DNA of 20,555 nt, taken from contig CAYSLA010000056.1 in NCBI GenBank assembly GCA_964431685.1, forward strand, positions 1 to 20,555, read 5' to 3'. The DNA is from CAYSLA01 sp964431685 (lineage in GTDB: Bacteria > Armatimonadota > UBA5829). Positions 1-7,284 of this stretch are shown one piece after another. Each line of letters opens with the position of its first letter. Position 1 is the first letter of the stretch. The notes beneath the pieces are model-generated. The model searched no databases, was not told the origin of the DNA, and saw only the letters and a program-made list of their open reading frames with translations. Position numbers and translations under genes: made by a program.

Positions 1-93
1 CTGAACTTGATTCAGGACCGGCATGACGTAGTACTCAGCGAGACTGAGCTCATACGTAGAAGCACGGCCTCGGCAAATTCGGCGCGATTTGTG

Positions 94-99
94 TATAAT
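94..99 (+). promoter_or_regulatory. Possible -10 box of the propeller/diaphorase operon
   Basis: A perfect TATAAT lies 64 bases before the first ATG of the operon. No convincing -35 hexamer is found 16-18 bases upstream (the sequence there is like CGGCAA), and the TG dinucleotide is not at the exact extended -10 distance, so this is only a candidate. The remaining leader (1-163) has no supported gene. It contains two small inverted repeats (CTGAA/TTCAG at 1-15 and CTCAG/CTGAG at 34-48) of unknown meaning. Confidence 0.35.
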
Positions 100-163
100 C
101 TCAGTTGTAGGATACAGTATAGCAGTGTTGGGCGTTTGTGCATAGCACGGCAGTCGGTGGTGG

Positions 164-1609
164 ATGATGAAGTCTTCAGGCGTCTCCAAGGTCATACCGG
201 GAATTGTCCTCGCAATATGCGCGTGCCTGCTCGCGTTCTGGTTTGCCTACGCAAACCGTGTTGGCAAGGCGTTCGAGCGAGTGCCCGGAACGGATCGGCA
301 GCCAGCGTCCACTCAGGCGACAAGCGAGCCGCCCCCGGGAGAATCCGTACAAGCTCCGTCCGCGCCCGCCGCAACGCCTCCGGCAGGCCAGTCCTCTGTG
401 TCCACAGACGCGCAGGCACCCGCAATTGCCGGGGCGTGGCCCAGATTTCGCGGCGCCAACTTCGACAACATCAGCACTGAGAATACTCCTCTTGCCCGCA
501 CATGGCGGGCGGGTCAACCCAGGATCCTGTGGTCGCTGGACATGGGAGAAGGACATGCCGGGGCGGCCGTCCTGAACGGGCGAGCGTATGTCCTGGACTA
601 CGACCGGCAGGGACAGGCTGACGTTCTGCGGTGCTTGAGTCTCGCAGACGGCAGAGAACTATGGCACTACTCATACCCGGTGAGCGTGAAGCGCAACCAC
701 GGAATGAGCCGGACTGTGCCTGCTGTGACAGACAAGTTCGTCGTTACAATAGGGCCAAAGCTGCACGTTCTTTGCGCCGATGCCCTCACAGGCAAACCAT
801 ACTGGATGATCGATCTGGTCAAGGACTATGGGGCCACCGTGCCGCCGTGGTATGCGGGCCAATGCCCAATCATCGATGGGGACCGTGCGATTATCGCCCC
901 AGGCGGTAGTACGCTGATGATTGCAGTGGACTGCGCGACAGGCAGAGTGCTTTGGAGGACACCCAACCCGAAACGCTGGGCTATGACCCATTCCTCAATT
1001 GTTCCGGTAAGTATGGGCTCGCTGAAGACCTACGTGTACTGTGCGAGCGGCGGGGTGGTTGGGGTGTCGGCTACGGACGGCAGAATGCTGTGGGAGCTGC
1101 CGGACTGGAAGGTTCAGATCGCAAACATTCCCACACCCGTGCCCGTGGGACAGGGACGCCTCTTTCTCTCAGGCGGGTACAACGCAGGGAGCATGATGGT
1201 AGATGTAACGAGCCAGGGCGGAGCGTTCAGCGCAAGAGAGGTCTACCGGCTGAAGCCCGAGACATTCGGCTCTCACCAGCAAACCCCCATGTTCTACCGC
1301 GGCAGGATATTCGGCGTGATACCGGATGGCAGGCTGGTGTGTATGGGTCTTGACGGCAAACACATCTGGGACAGCGGCACGGCCAGATTCGGCCTGGGGC
1401 CGTACGTGGTCGCGGACGGCAAACTCTACGTCCTGAGCGATCAGGGAGTGTTGACAATCGTCGACCCGAACGCCTCGAAGTATACCCCGCTGGGTCAGGC
1501 CAGGATCCTCGGCGGCAGCGACGCGTGGGCACCTCTGGCAGTGGCCGGCGGCAGGATGATTGCACGTGATCTGACAAAGATGGTCTGCATCGATCTCACT
1601 GGGAAGTAG
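164..1609 (+). CDS. Membrane-anchored PQQ-like beta-propeller protein with His/Cys-rich blade motifs
   Basis: 481 aa. Residues 10-29 form one hydrophobic anchor, followed by a Pro/Ala/Ser/Thr-rich linker (about 45-88), so the propeller (about 90-481) should sit outside the cytoplasmic membrane. The propeller starts with WPRFRG (92-97) and has repeated W-docking motifs of the type D..TG...W (for example ADALTGKPYW, VDCATGRVLW), typical of the PQQ_2/BamB-like fold. Unlike a plain scaffold, several blades begin with polar motifs: H131 in GHAGAAV, H179 in RNHGMSRT, C234 in YAGQCPII, H276 in MTHSSIVP and H371 in GSHQQTP. They could line the central channel and form a ligand or metal site (inference). 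It is the first gene of the operon. Two adjacent ATGs (164 and 167) are possible starts, and the Shine-Dalgarno is weak (GGTGGTGG). The fold call is firm; no enzymatic function can be assigned. Confidence 0.85.
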   Translation: MMKSSGVSKVIPGIVLAICACLLAFWFAYANRVGKAFERVPGTDRQPASTQATSEPPPGESVQAPSAPAATPPAGQSSVSTDAQAPAIAGAWPRFRGANFDNISTENTPLARTWRAGQPRILWSLDMGEGHAGAAVLNGRAYVLDYDRQGQADVLRCLSLADGRELWHYSYPVSVKRNHGMSRTVPAVTDKFVVTIGPKLHVLCADALTGKPYWMIDLVKDYGATVPPWYAGQCPIIDGDRAIIAPGGSTLMIAVDCATGRVLWRTPNPKRWAMTHSSIVPVSMGSLKTYVYCASGGVVGVSATDGRMLWELPDWKVQIANIPTPVPVGQGRLFLSGGYNAGSMMVDVTSQGGAFSAREVYRLKPETFGSHQQTPMFYRGRIFGVIPDGRLVCMGLDGKHIWDSGTARFGLGPYVVADGKLYVLSDQGVLTIVDPNASKYTPLGQARILGGSDAWAPLAVAGGRMIARDLTKMVCIDLTGK

Positions 1610-1614
1610 ACGGC

Positions 1615-1620
1615 AGGAGG
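1615..1620 (+). promoter_or_regulatory. Ribosome binding site deciding a GTG start
   Basis: A perfect AGGAGG stands 7 bases before GTG at 1628. It supports the GTG as the start of the NHL-repeat gene. Confidence 0.8.
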
Positions 1621-1627
1621 GATCAAC

Positions 1628-2617
1628 GTGGGCAGCTATGGTAACGATAACAGGAGATATCCGAAGTCGGCTGCGCTAATCGCCGCGCTGATTCTTGCTC
1701 CGTTGGCGGTGGCTGCAGTGGTCATTGGGTGGATCGGGTATGCTCCGCCCAGTCCAGTAGTGAAAACGAGCGACGAGCCAGCAGACCCTGGGCGTGTCCT
1801 TTACAGTCTGAAAGATACGGTCAAGACCGGGCTTGCGGATCCGGTAGCTATAGCCATCGGCCCGGACGACGCGTTGTATGTGGCCGGCGACGACCGCATT
1901 GTTGTGTTTGACCGGGGAACAGACGAGCCTCGCGCCACGTTTTCCCTGGCCCCGCTGTATCAACCGATAACAGCCCTGGCCGTGGACGTGGACGGGCAGA
2001 TGGTGCTGGGTTTCCGCGATCACGTCGAGCTGATGGCTCCTGATGGCGCGTCGCGAGAGAGCTTCTACGGACTCGGCGCGCGGGCGTACATTACGTCGGT
2101 CTCAGTGCGCGGCAACCGCGTCTGGGTAGCCGACGCAGGGAACAGACAGATAGTCAGATACGACAAAAGAGGACAGGTAGAAGCAGTTGTCGGCGGCAAG
2201 CCCGCAGCCGGCGAGAGCCCGGTATTCGTGATACCCAGCCCATATATGGACGTCGTCGCAACCGACGACGGCGGCGTATGGGTGGCCAACACGGGAAGAC
2301 ATCGTCTGGAGCTATATGGGCCGGACAAGCAACTAGTGAGACACTGGGGGACATTTGGAGCCGGTTCCGAGAGATTCTGCGGATGCTGCAATCCCAGCGA
2401 GTTTGCCATCCTGCCGGATGGACGGTTTGTTACCGCCGAGAAAGGAATCCCGCGGGTCAAGATCTACTCTGCCCACGGGGAGTTCGAGGGATTTGTCGCG
2501 CTGCCGAAGGACCTGCCAGAGGCGGCTGTGGGGCTTGATCTGGCAACGGACTCGAACGGGCAGGTATACGTCCTCGAGCCAGAATCTGGAAGCGTGAGGG
2601 TTTACGCAAGAAAATGA
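1628..2617 (+). CDS. Membrane-anchored NHL-repeat beta-propeller with CGCC motif
   Basis: 329 aa, GTG start backed by AGGAGG 7 bases upstream. A hydrophobic segment (about 15-38) is followed by NHL-type repeats. Typical signatures are DPVAIAIGPDDALYVAG (71-87), VWVADAGNRQIVRYD (165-179), VWVANTGRHRLELYGPDKQ (217-235) and a final VYVLEPESGSVRVY. This predicts a six-bladed propeller on the outer face of the membrane. Near residue 250 it has FCGCCNPSEFA with C251, C253 and C254, followed by EKGIPRVKIY. Such a cysteine cluster is not part of the generic NHL repeat and could bind a metal or Fe-S partner (inference). It lies 18 bases after gene 1 and shares ATGA with the next gene, so it should be co-translated with the Tat Fe-S proteins. 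NHL proteins are mostly interaction platforms; the exact role here is unknown. Confidence 0.82.
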   Translation: MGSYGNDNRRYPKSAALIAALILAPLAVAAVVIGWIGYAPPSPVVKTSDEPADPGRVLYSLKDTVKTGLADPVAIAIGPDDALYVAGDDRIVVFDRGTDEPRATFSLAPLYQPITALAVDVDGQMVLGFRDHVELMAPDGASRESFYGLGARAYITSVSVRGNRVWVADAGNRQIVRYDKRGQVEAVVGGKPAAGESPVFVIPSPYMDVVATDDGGVWVANTGRHRLELYGPDKQLVRHWGTFGAGSERFCGCCNPSEFAILPDGRFVTAEKGIPRVKIYSAHGEFEGFVALPKDLPEAAVGLDLATDSNGQVYVLEPESGSVRVYARK

Positions 2618-3084
2618 AGTGGCGTCTTGGTGAATTGTGGGCGCAATTGCGGCGGTTTTCCGGGCACGCGCCCGCAGGATTCTCCCTGCTTCGGGGCAAA
2701 CGCCATTCTTCGGGGCAAACGCCCGCGAAGCATAGCATAGCATGCCAGCAGGAGTCAGAGACAGGAATGCAGTCTTCGGAGCACACTACGGCAGGCTTCG
2801 GGTCGAACGCTCGGCTTCGGGGCAAGCGCCCGCGAAGCATAGCATGCCAGCGTGGGCCGTCGAACCCACAAAGACGAGAGTTCCTCGCGTGGGCTGTCCG
2901 TCTTGCGGCTGCTGCGGCGATCGCCGGAGCAGTCGGTTCGCTCACGTCACGAGAAGACAAGCTCGGCGAGAGCTGTACCGGAAACGGGATGTGCCGAGGA
3001 TGCACATCTCTGGACACGTGCGGCCTGCCTGCCGCTATGTCCTGTAGAAGAGCGTTGGCCGAGAAGGGGACAGGCTCACTATGA
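2614..3084 (+). CDS. Small Tat-type five-cysteine protein with repeat-derived N-terminal extension
   Basis: 156 aa from the ATG that overlaps the previous stop (ATGA). The recognisable part is the C-terminal half. It has a twin-arginine motif QRREFLA (86-92), a hydrophobic segment (about 92-110), and then a short domain with C121, C127, C130, C136 and C144 in the spacing Cx5Cx2Cx5Cx7C, including GMCRGC and CGLPAAMSC. This looks like a small exported metal- or Fe-S-binding protein; I cannot name a family. Residues about 17-80 are encoded by repeated hairpin DNA (2660-2850), so the Tat signal is pushed unusually far from the start. An internal ATG at 2767 would shorten the protein but still leaves repeat-coded sequence. 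The next gene overlaps by ATGA and also encodes a Tat protein, so both are probably exported together. The frame is open and coupled at both ends, so it is probably real despite its odd N-terminus. Confidence 0.65.
   Translation: MKWRLGELWAQLRRFSGHAPAGFSLLRGKRHSSGQTPAKHSIACQQESETGMQSSEHTTAGFGSNARLRGKRPRSIACQRGPSNPQRREFLAWAVRLAAAAAIAGAVGSLTSREDKLGESCTGNGMCRGCTSLDTCGLPAAMSCRRALAEKGTGSL
2660..2850 (+). repeat. Cluster of CTTCGGGGC hairpin repeats inside a gene
   Basis: Hairpins with arms CTTCGGGGC and GCCCGCGAAG occur at 2708-2730 and 2815-2837, with a partial tandem copy at 2689-2704. Each full hairpin is followed by CATAGCATAGCATGCCAG or a shorter form. A block with GGAGTCAG and ATGCAGTCTTCGG follows the 2708 copy. 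The same order of blocks is found at 8440-8528 inside the diaphorase gene. This is a dispersed, genome-repeat-like element that stays in frame here. Confidence 0.75.
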
Positions 3085-3719
3085 AACGACCAAGTGACAG
3101 TCCCGCCGTAGGGACGGCCAAAGCTCAGGGACAGTCGTCCGTTGTCCTGACGCGCAGGGACTTCATCAAGTCGTCACTCGCCTGGCTGGGAATAGTCGGA
3201 CTTGGCGGAGCAGCCGGGCTGACTGCCGGTGCCGGCGGGAAAGGCACAGTGTGGCAGATCGACCCGATGAAATGCACACAGTGCGGCGAGTGTGCAAGGC
3301 AATGTGTTATGACGCCATCTGCCGTAAAGTGCGTGCACGCATACGCAATGTGCGGCTATTGCGAGCTGTGTACCGGTTTCTTTGTGCCTGACCCAATTGC
3401 CCTGAACACGGGAGCGGAGAATCAGCAGTGCCCCACAGGGGCGATCCAGCGTCATTTCGTGGAAGATCCCTACTACGAATACACTATTGACGAGAGTCTG
3501 TGTATCGGCTGTGCGATATGTGTAAGAGGCTGCGCCGATTTCGGCAATGGGTCGCTGTTCCTTCAGATTCGCCACGACCGGTGCCAGAACTGCAACGAAT
3601 GCGCTATTGCGCGCGCGTGTCCGGCTGGGGCCTTCCGCCGAGTCCCCGCAGACCAGCCTTACCTGCTAAAAGACAGGAATGAGGAACCAAGTTTCGGCAA
3701 TGGGGAGCAGAAGAGTTGA
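3081..3719 (+). CDS. Tat-exported polyferredoxin, NapG-like 4Fe-4S protein
   Basis: 212 aa, starting in ATGA shared with the preceding stop. It has a clear twin-arginine signal, TRRDFIK at 24-30, followed by a hydrophobic, glycine-rich stretch (31-52). The mature part carries four 4Fe-4S motifs: C65-C68-C71-C75; C91-C94-C97 with C117 (QQCPTGAI); C141-C144-C147-C151; and C168-C171-C174-C180 (CACP-like end). C84 is an extra cysteine. NapG-type proteins pass electrons between a membrane NapH partner and periplasmic redox enzymes, and the next gene encodes a NapH-like protein overlapping by TTGA, so the pair fits. The Tat signal implies folding with clusters in the cytoplasm before export. The family-level call (NapG/MauM-like ferredoxin) is good. 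The specific pathway is not nitrate reduction as far as this window shows, because no NapA or NapB is present. Confidence 0.85.
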   Translation: MKRPSDSPAVGTAKAQGQSSVVLTRRDFIKSSLAWLGIVGLGGAAGLTAGAGGKGTVWQIDPMKCTQCGECARQCVMTPSAVKCVHAYAMCGYCELCTGFFVPDPIALNTGAENQQCPTGAIQRHFVEDPYYEYTIDESLCIGCAICVRGCADFGNGSLFLQIRHDRCQNCNECAIARACPAGAFRRVPADQPYLLKDRNEEPSFGNGEQKS

Positions 3720-5263
3720 GAACGTCGAGATCGATTCTATTCTCAATTGCGCTCGTTGTGCTGGTCGCTGGCTGCGTGCACGCTGTCGAAAGATTCCCTC
3801 CACCGGATTTCACTGGCGGCCACACACTACCCGCCACCACTACTCCCTCTCCCAGGTCGCCGGTTATGGACTATGTGGACATCGGAGTTCTGATCGCGGC
3901 GCTTGCGGCGTCGGCGTACTTAGTGCTGGCTCGTCGCTCAAGAAGGGGAATTGTCGCACTGGCGATATTCTCAGTCGCATACTTTGGCTTTTTCCGGCAG
4001 GGATGCATCTGTCCTGTGGGCGCGATCCAAAACGTCGCCCTGAGTATCTCGGACTCGAGCTACGCCCTTCCGATGGTCGTGGGAGTGTTTTTTGCAGCGC
4101 CCCTGCTCGCAGCACTGCTGTTCGGGCGCGTGTTCTGCGCGGGAGTGTGTCCGCTTGGATGCGCACAGGACCTCGTGCTGCTGAAACCAGTGAAAGTGCC
4201 CAAACCCCTTGAGCACGCACTAGGATTGCTGCCGTGGGTATTCCTGGGCACTGCGGCGGCGGTTACGGCGGCTTCAGGAGCTTTCCTCATTTGCCGGTAC
4301 GACCCGATTGTGCCGTTCTTCCGGTTGGGCGGAAGTGCGCTTATGCTCTCAATTGGAGCCGGGGTGATTGTGCTTGCTATGTTCGTTGGCAGGCCGTACT
4401 GCCGATTCGCCTGCCCATACGGAGCGCTCCTGCGCCTGCTCGCTCCGCTCACAAGGTGGCGAGTGACTATCACTCCTGCTGAGTGCATCAACTGCAATCT
4501 ATGTGAAGATGCGTGCCCTTACGGCCAAATACGGCGTCCCACGCCCCCTCAGCACTCGTGGCCTGTATTGGAAGGCAAGTCGCGACTGAAGACCCTGATA
4601 GTGCTGTTGCCACTGATCATAGCTCTCGGAGCGTGGCTTGGATACCTCGGCAGTCCCCGATTGGCCAGGATTGACCCCCGAGTGCAGATGGCTGACAGGC
4701 TCTGGCTTGAGTCGCAGGGCAAGGTTCAGGGAACCACTCTCCAAACCTACTCGCTCAAACGCCAGGGCCGCGAGACAAACGATGTATACGCCTCGGCTGT
4801 GAACGTCCGAAGAAGATTCATCAAAGTGGGACCATTTCTCGGAGGATGGATCGGTTTGGTGGTCGGACTGAACTTGCTGGGACTGTCTGTTCGCAGACGA
4901 AGAACGGAATACGAAGCAGACTCCGCTGGCTGTGTCGCGTGCGGACGCTGCTACTGGTCGTGTCCAGTTGAGCGTGCCGGAGGCCCGACACTCCTGTCGG
5001 GCACTGAGGCGGCAAAAACCGTCAGGGAGGCCCTGAAACAGGTTCCTGACCTCCCCCTAACCCCCTCCGAAACGGAGGGGGGAGGAGGTGTTCCTGCCAT
5101 CTTCCTAAGCCCCTCCGAAACGGAGGGGGAATCGGAAGGTGTTCCTGACCTCTTCCTAAGCCCCTCCGAAACGGAGGGGGGATCGGGTGTTCCTGACCTC
5201 CCCCTAACCCCCTCCGATACGGAGGGGGGAGGGGGAGGTGTTCCGGGTGACAGAAGTCAATGA
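3716..5263 (+). CDS. Polytopic membrane 4Fe-4S protein, NapH/NosR-C-terminal-like
   Basis: 515 aa from a TTG start whose TGA overlap couples it to the NapG-like gene. An N-terminal signal-like stretch ends in VAGC (17-20, lipobox-like). About six membrane segments follow (near 54-72, 118-137, 171-190, 207-224, 292-310, 373-391). CICP (97-100), CxxxCP at C141/C145 and CxxxCP at C229/C233 match the membrane-embedded cysteine pairs known from NapH/NosR relatives. Two CxxCxxCxxxCP ferredoxin motifs are at C257-C267 and C406-C416. The likely job is moving electrons across or along the membrane to the NapG-like partner. The last 75 residues or so are not conserved-looking. They follow a palindrome (4979-5001) and consist of four repeats VPDLPLTPSETEGGGG-like, 16 or 17 residues each, coded by a DNA repeat. 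The gene runs into the next through ATGA. Confidence 0.85.
   Translation: MRTSRSILFSIALVVLVAGCVHAVERFPPPDFTGGHTLPATTTPSPRSPVMDYVDIGVLIAALAASAYLVLARRSRRGIVALAIFSVAYFGFFRQGCICPVGAIQNVALSISDSSYALPMVVGVFFAAPLLAALLFGRVFCAGVCPLGCAQDLVLLKPVKVPKPLEHALGLLPWVFLGTAAAVTAASGAFLICRYDPIVPFFRLGGSALMLSIGAGVIVLAMFVGRPYCRFACPYGALLRLLAPLTRWRVTITPAECINCNLCEDACPYGQIRRPTPPQHSWPVLEGKSRLKTLIVLLPLIIALGAWLGYLGSPRLARIDPRVQMADRLWLESQGKVQGTTLQTYSLKRQGRETNDVYASAVNVRRRFIKVGPFLGGWIGLVVGLNLLGLSVRRRRTEYEADSAGCVACGRCYWSCPVERAGGPTLLSGTEAAKTVREALKQVPDLPLTPSETEGGGGVPAIFLSPSETEGESEGVPDLFLSPSETEGGSGVPDLPLTPSDTEGGGGGVPGDRSQ
4979..5001 (+). repeat. Palindromic element, copy 1 (CCCGACA...TGTCGGG)
   Basis: Perfect arms CCCGACA and TGTCGGG around a CTCC loop, preceded by GGAGG. 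It is translated as GGPTLLSGT near the C-terminus of the NapH-like protein. The reverse complement of the sequence at 5863-5885 matches this site with a single difference (C/T in the loop), so these are two copies of one element in opposite orientation. Confidence 0.8.
5042..5240 (+). repeat. Four tandem copies of a hairpin repeat, translated in frame
   Basis: Copies start at GTTCCTG near 5042, 5090, 5141 and 5189 with spacings of 48, 51 and 48 bases. A fifth GTTCC at 5240 marks the end, 51 bases on. Each copy has a perfect hairpin CCCCTCCG-AAA-CGGAGGGG (loop ATA in the last). All spacings are multiples of three, giving repeats of 16, 17, 16 and 17 residues at the C-terminus of the NapH-like protein. 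Confidence 0.9.
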
Positions 5264-7284
5264 GAGATCTGCAACGGGCTTGGACAACTGCATCGGTCAT
5301 ATCGGGCTTGTTCTGCGTGCTGGTCGCGGGAATGCTGGTACTCAACAGCTACCAGATCCGCGCTACCGACCCTCGGACCTCGCCAGAGTTCCTCAAGATG
5401 AAAGCCCAACTTGCCCGGAATCCGAATGACGAGGCCCTGGCAAATGAGTTGCGAAGAGCCGACGCGATACTGCGTGGTGAACTGTCGCGCCAACTGGTTC
5501 TTGCGAGCAGCGGAGGGTGGATACTTCTAGCCGGGTTTGCGCTGTTTGTGGTATCGCTCGGTGCGGCGGCAGTCTACTCACGAGGGCCGGTGGAAGTTCC
5601 TGATTCCGAGGAATCGCCGGCACAAGTGTACAGAGCGGCCTCGGCGTCAAGGTCGGCCGTGACCGCGGCGGGAGGCGTCCTGGCTGCCGGACTTGTCGCT
5701 CTGGCAGCCTTCTCCTCAGGCGACCTTTCTAGACAGTATGTATCTCACGCTCGATATACACCAGCCAAAACGCTGTCTGAGGCACAAGCGGTAAACATAC
5801 CACCCGCAGCGGTCGGCCCAGTGTTGCAGCCGCCAGGCGGCCTTTCGACTCCCGCGCCTGGACCCGACAAGAGTGTCGGGCCTCCCAGTACCGGCCCTGA
5901 GCGCGAGCCGGGGCAGTCCGGATTCACCGGGCCGTTCCCTGTTCTTCCCGCACCAGTAAGATCCGTAGGCGCGGCAGAGGCAACCGCGGGCGGTCCACCC
6001 GGTGGAGGCGCGGCATCATCGAGACCAGAACCAGAGAAGCGCGAACCGGTGAAGCTGGAGATTCAACCGTTGGATACAAACGACTACTCCCCGACGGACG
6101 CCGATGTCATTCGCAACTGGCCGGCATTCCGAGGCCCGGGCGGTCTCGCGCACGCGCCCGAGGGGGACTACCCCACGAAGTGGAACACCCAAACGGGCGA
6201 GAATGTGGCCTGGAAAACCGAGATACCGCTACCGGGCTGGAATTCGCCAGTGGTGTGGGATGAGTATGTGTTTGTCTCCGGAGCAGACAAGACCGCTCGA
6301 GCGGTCTACTGCCTTAACGCCGACACAGGCCAGATAGCCTGGAAACAGGACTGCCCCGCGCTGCCTGGATCTCCTGCACTGCCTGCGGATCTGTTTGAGG
6401 ACACCGGATATGCGCCGTCCACACTGGCTGTTGACGGAAACCGGGTCTTTGCACTCTTCCCAAACGGTGACCTGTTCTGTTTTGACTTTGACGGCCGGCG
6501 ACTGTGGGCGGTGAGATTTGGAGAGCCGGACAACATATACGGCCACGCGTCGTCGCTAATCACCTACCGCAGCCTGCTGCTGGTTCAGTACGATCAGGGT
6601 GACCCGCGAGACAACCTGTCCGCCCTCTATGCGCTACAGGGCGGCTCTGGCAATGTTGTGTGGCGCGCCGCAAGGCCAGTGGGCAACACGTGGTCCACGC
6701 CAATTCTCACGGCAGTTGACGAGTCCGGGCTGGTGGTGACAACGACCAGCCCGTACGTCTTTGCCTACAACCCTATGTCGGGGAGCGAGGTTTGGAGGGC
6801 GGACGTGCTTGGAGGTGAGGTCGCTCCTAGCGCTGCGTTCGCTGACAATGTGGTCTACGCGGTACAGTCAGGGTCGGTGCTGGCGGCGTTGAGGTCAGAC
6901 GGCAGGGGTGACGTGACCAAGTCAGCAGTGCTCTGGAGGGCAACGGATGGTCTGCCTGACATCACAAGTCCAGTGGCCGCAGGCGGCATGGTGTTTCTGC
7001 TGACCACGGAAGGCCTGCTTACCTGCTACGACGCAGCCAAAGGAACCAAGCTCTGGGAGCATTCGTTCGAGAAGGCGTTCAAGGCATCGCCCATTGTCGC
7101 CGGAAGCAAGTTGTATCTGCTGGACTCGGAGGGCACCGCACACATTGTAGCAGTCGCCAGGGCATTCTCCGAGATGAGCAAAGGCACGGTCTCCGAGGCG
7201 ACACACGCGACGCCCGCGTTTGCCGGAGACAGGATATATATCCGCACCCTGACCCGCCTGATCTGCATAGGTGAGAAGAGATGA
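5260..7284 (+). CDS. Three-TM protein with Pro-rich linker and PQQ-like beta-propeller
   Basis: 674 aa, ATG in ATGA shared with the previous stop. The N-terminal third is a membrane module. TM1 is about 11-29, a charged helical segment (40-80, FLKMKAQLARNP... RRADAILRGELSRQ) follows, then TM2 about 87-105 and TM3 about 133-151. A Pro/Gly-rich linker (180-265) leads to a propeller that starts with NWPAFRG (286-292) and has repeated D..TG...W-type docking motifs (LNADTGQIAW, YDAAKGTKLW). The topology suggests the propeller is outside. It probably scaffolds or senses the neighbouring electron-transfer proteins (inference). Known PQQ_2 proteins include BamB-like assembly factors and dehydrogenases, but the polar blade motifs of gene 1 are mostly absent here. 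The linker contains the inverted copy of a palindrome (5863-5885), translated PDKSVGPP. It is followed immediately (ATGA) by the diaphorase. Confidence 0.8.
   Translation: MRDLQRAWTTASVISGLFCVLVAGMLVLNSYQIRATDPRTSPEFLKMKAQLARNPNDEALANELRRADAILRGELSRQLVLASSGGWILLAGFALFVVSLGAAAVYSRGPVEVPDSEESPAQVYRAASASRSAVTAAGGVLAAGLVALAAFSSGDLSRQYVSHARYTPAKTLSEAQAVNIPPAAVGPVLQPPGGLSTPAPGPDKSVGPPSTGPEREPGQSGFTGPFPVLPAPVRSVGAAEATAGGPPGGGAASSRPEPEKREPVKLEIQPLDTNDYSPTDADVIRNWPAFRGPGGLAHAPEGDYPTKWNTQTGENVAWKTEIPLPGWNSPVVWDEYVFVSGADKTARAVYCLNADTGQIAWKQDCPALPGSPALPADLFEDTGYAPSTLAVDGNRVFALFPNGDLFCFDFDGRRLWAVRFGEPDNIYGHASSLITYRSLLLVQYDQGDPRDNLSALYALQGGSGNVVWRAARPVGNTWSTPILTAVDESGLVVTTTSPYVFAYNPMSGSEVWRADVLGGEVAPSAAFADNVVYAVQSGSVLAALRSDGRGDVTKSAVLWRATDGLPDITSPVAAGGMVFLLTTEGLLTCYDAAKGTKLWEHSFEKAFKASPIVAGSKLYLLDSEGTAHIVAVARAFSEMSKGTVSEATHATPAFAGDRIYIRTLTRLICIGEKR
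5863..5885 (-). repeat. Palindromic element, copy 2 (inverted)
   Basis: CCCGACA and TGTCGGG arms followed by CCTCC. Read on the minus strand it matches 4979-5001 at all but one position. It lies in the low-complexity linker of the three-TM propeller protein and keeps the frame. Confidence 0.8.

Noticed and set aside
7..480. Open frame of 157 codons upstream of and overlapping the first propeller gene
   Set aside because: It overlaps the real gene in another frame and has the Arg/Ser-rich composition of a shadow frame.
5042..5240. Regular repeats resembling a CRISPR array
   Set aside because: Units of 48/51 bases are nearly identical over their whole length with no unique spacers, keep the reading frame, and no cas genes are present.
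3716..5263. Nitrate reductase (nap) or nitrous-oxide reductase (nos) operon
   Set aside because: Only NapG/NapH-like proteins are present. No NapA, NapB, NosZ or NosL is encoded, and the ABC genes are of LolD/FtsX type, not NosF/NosY.
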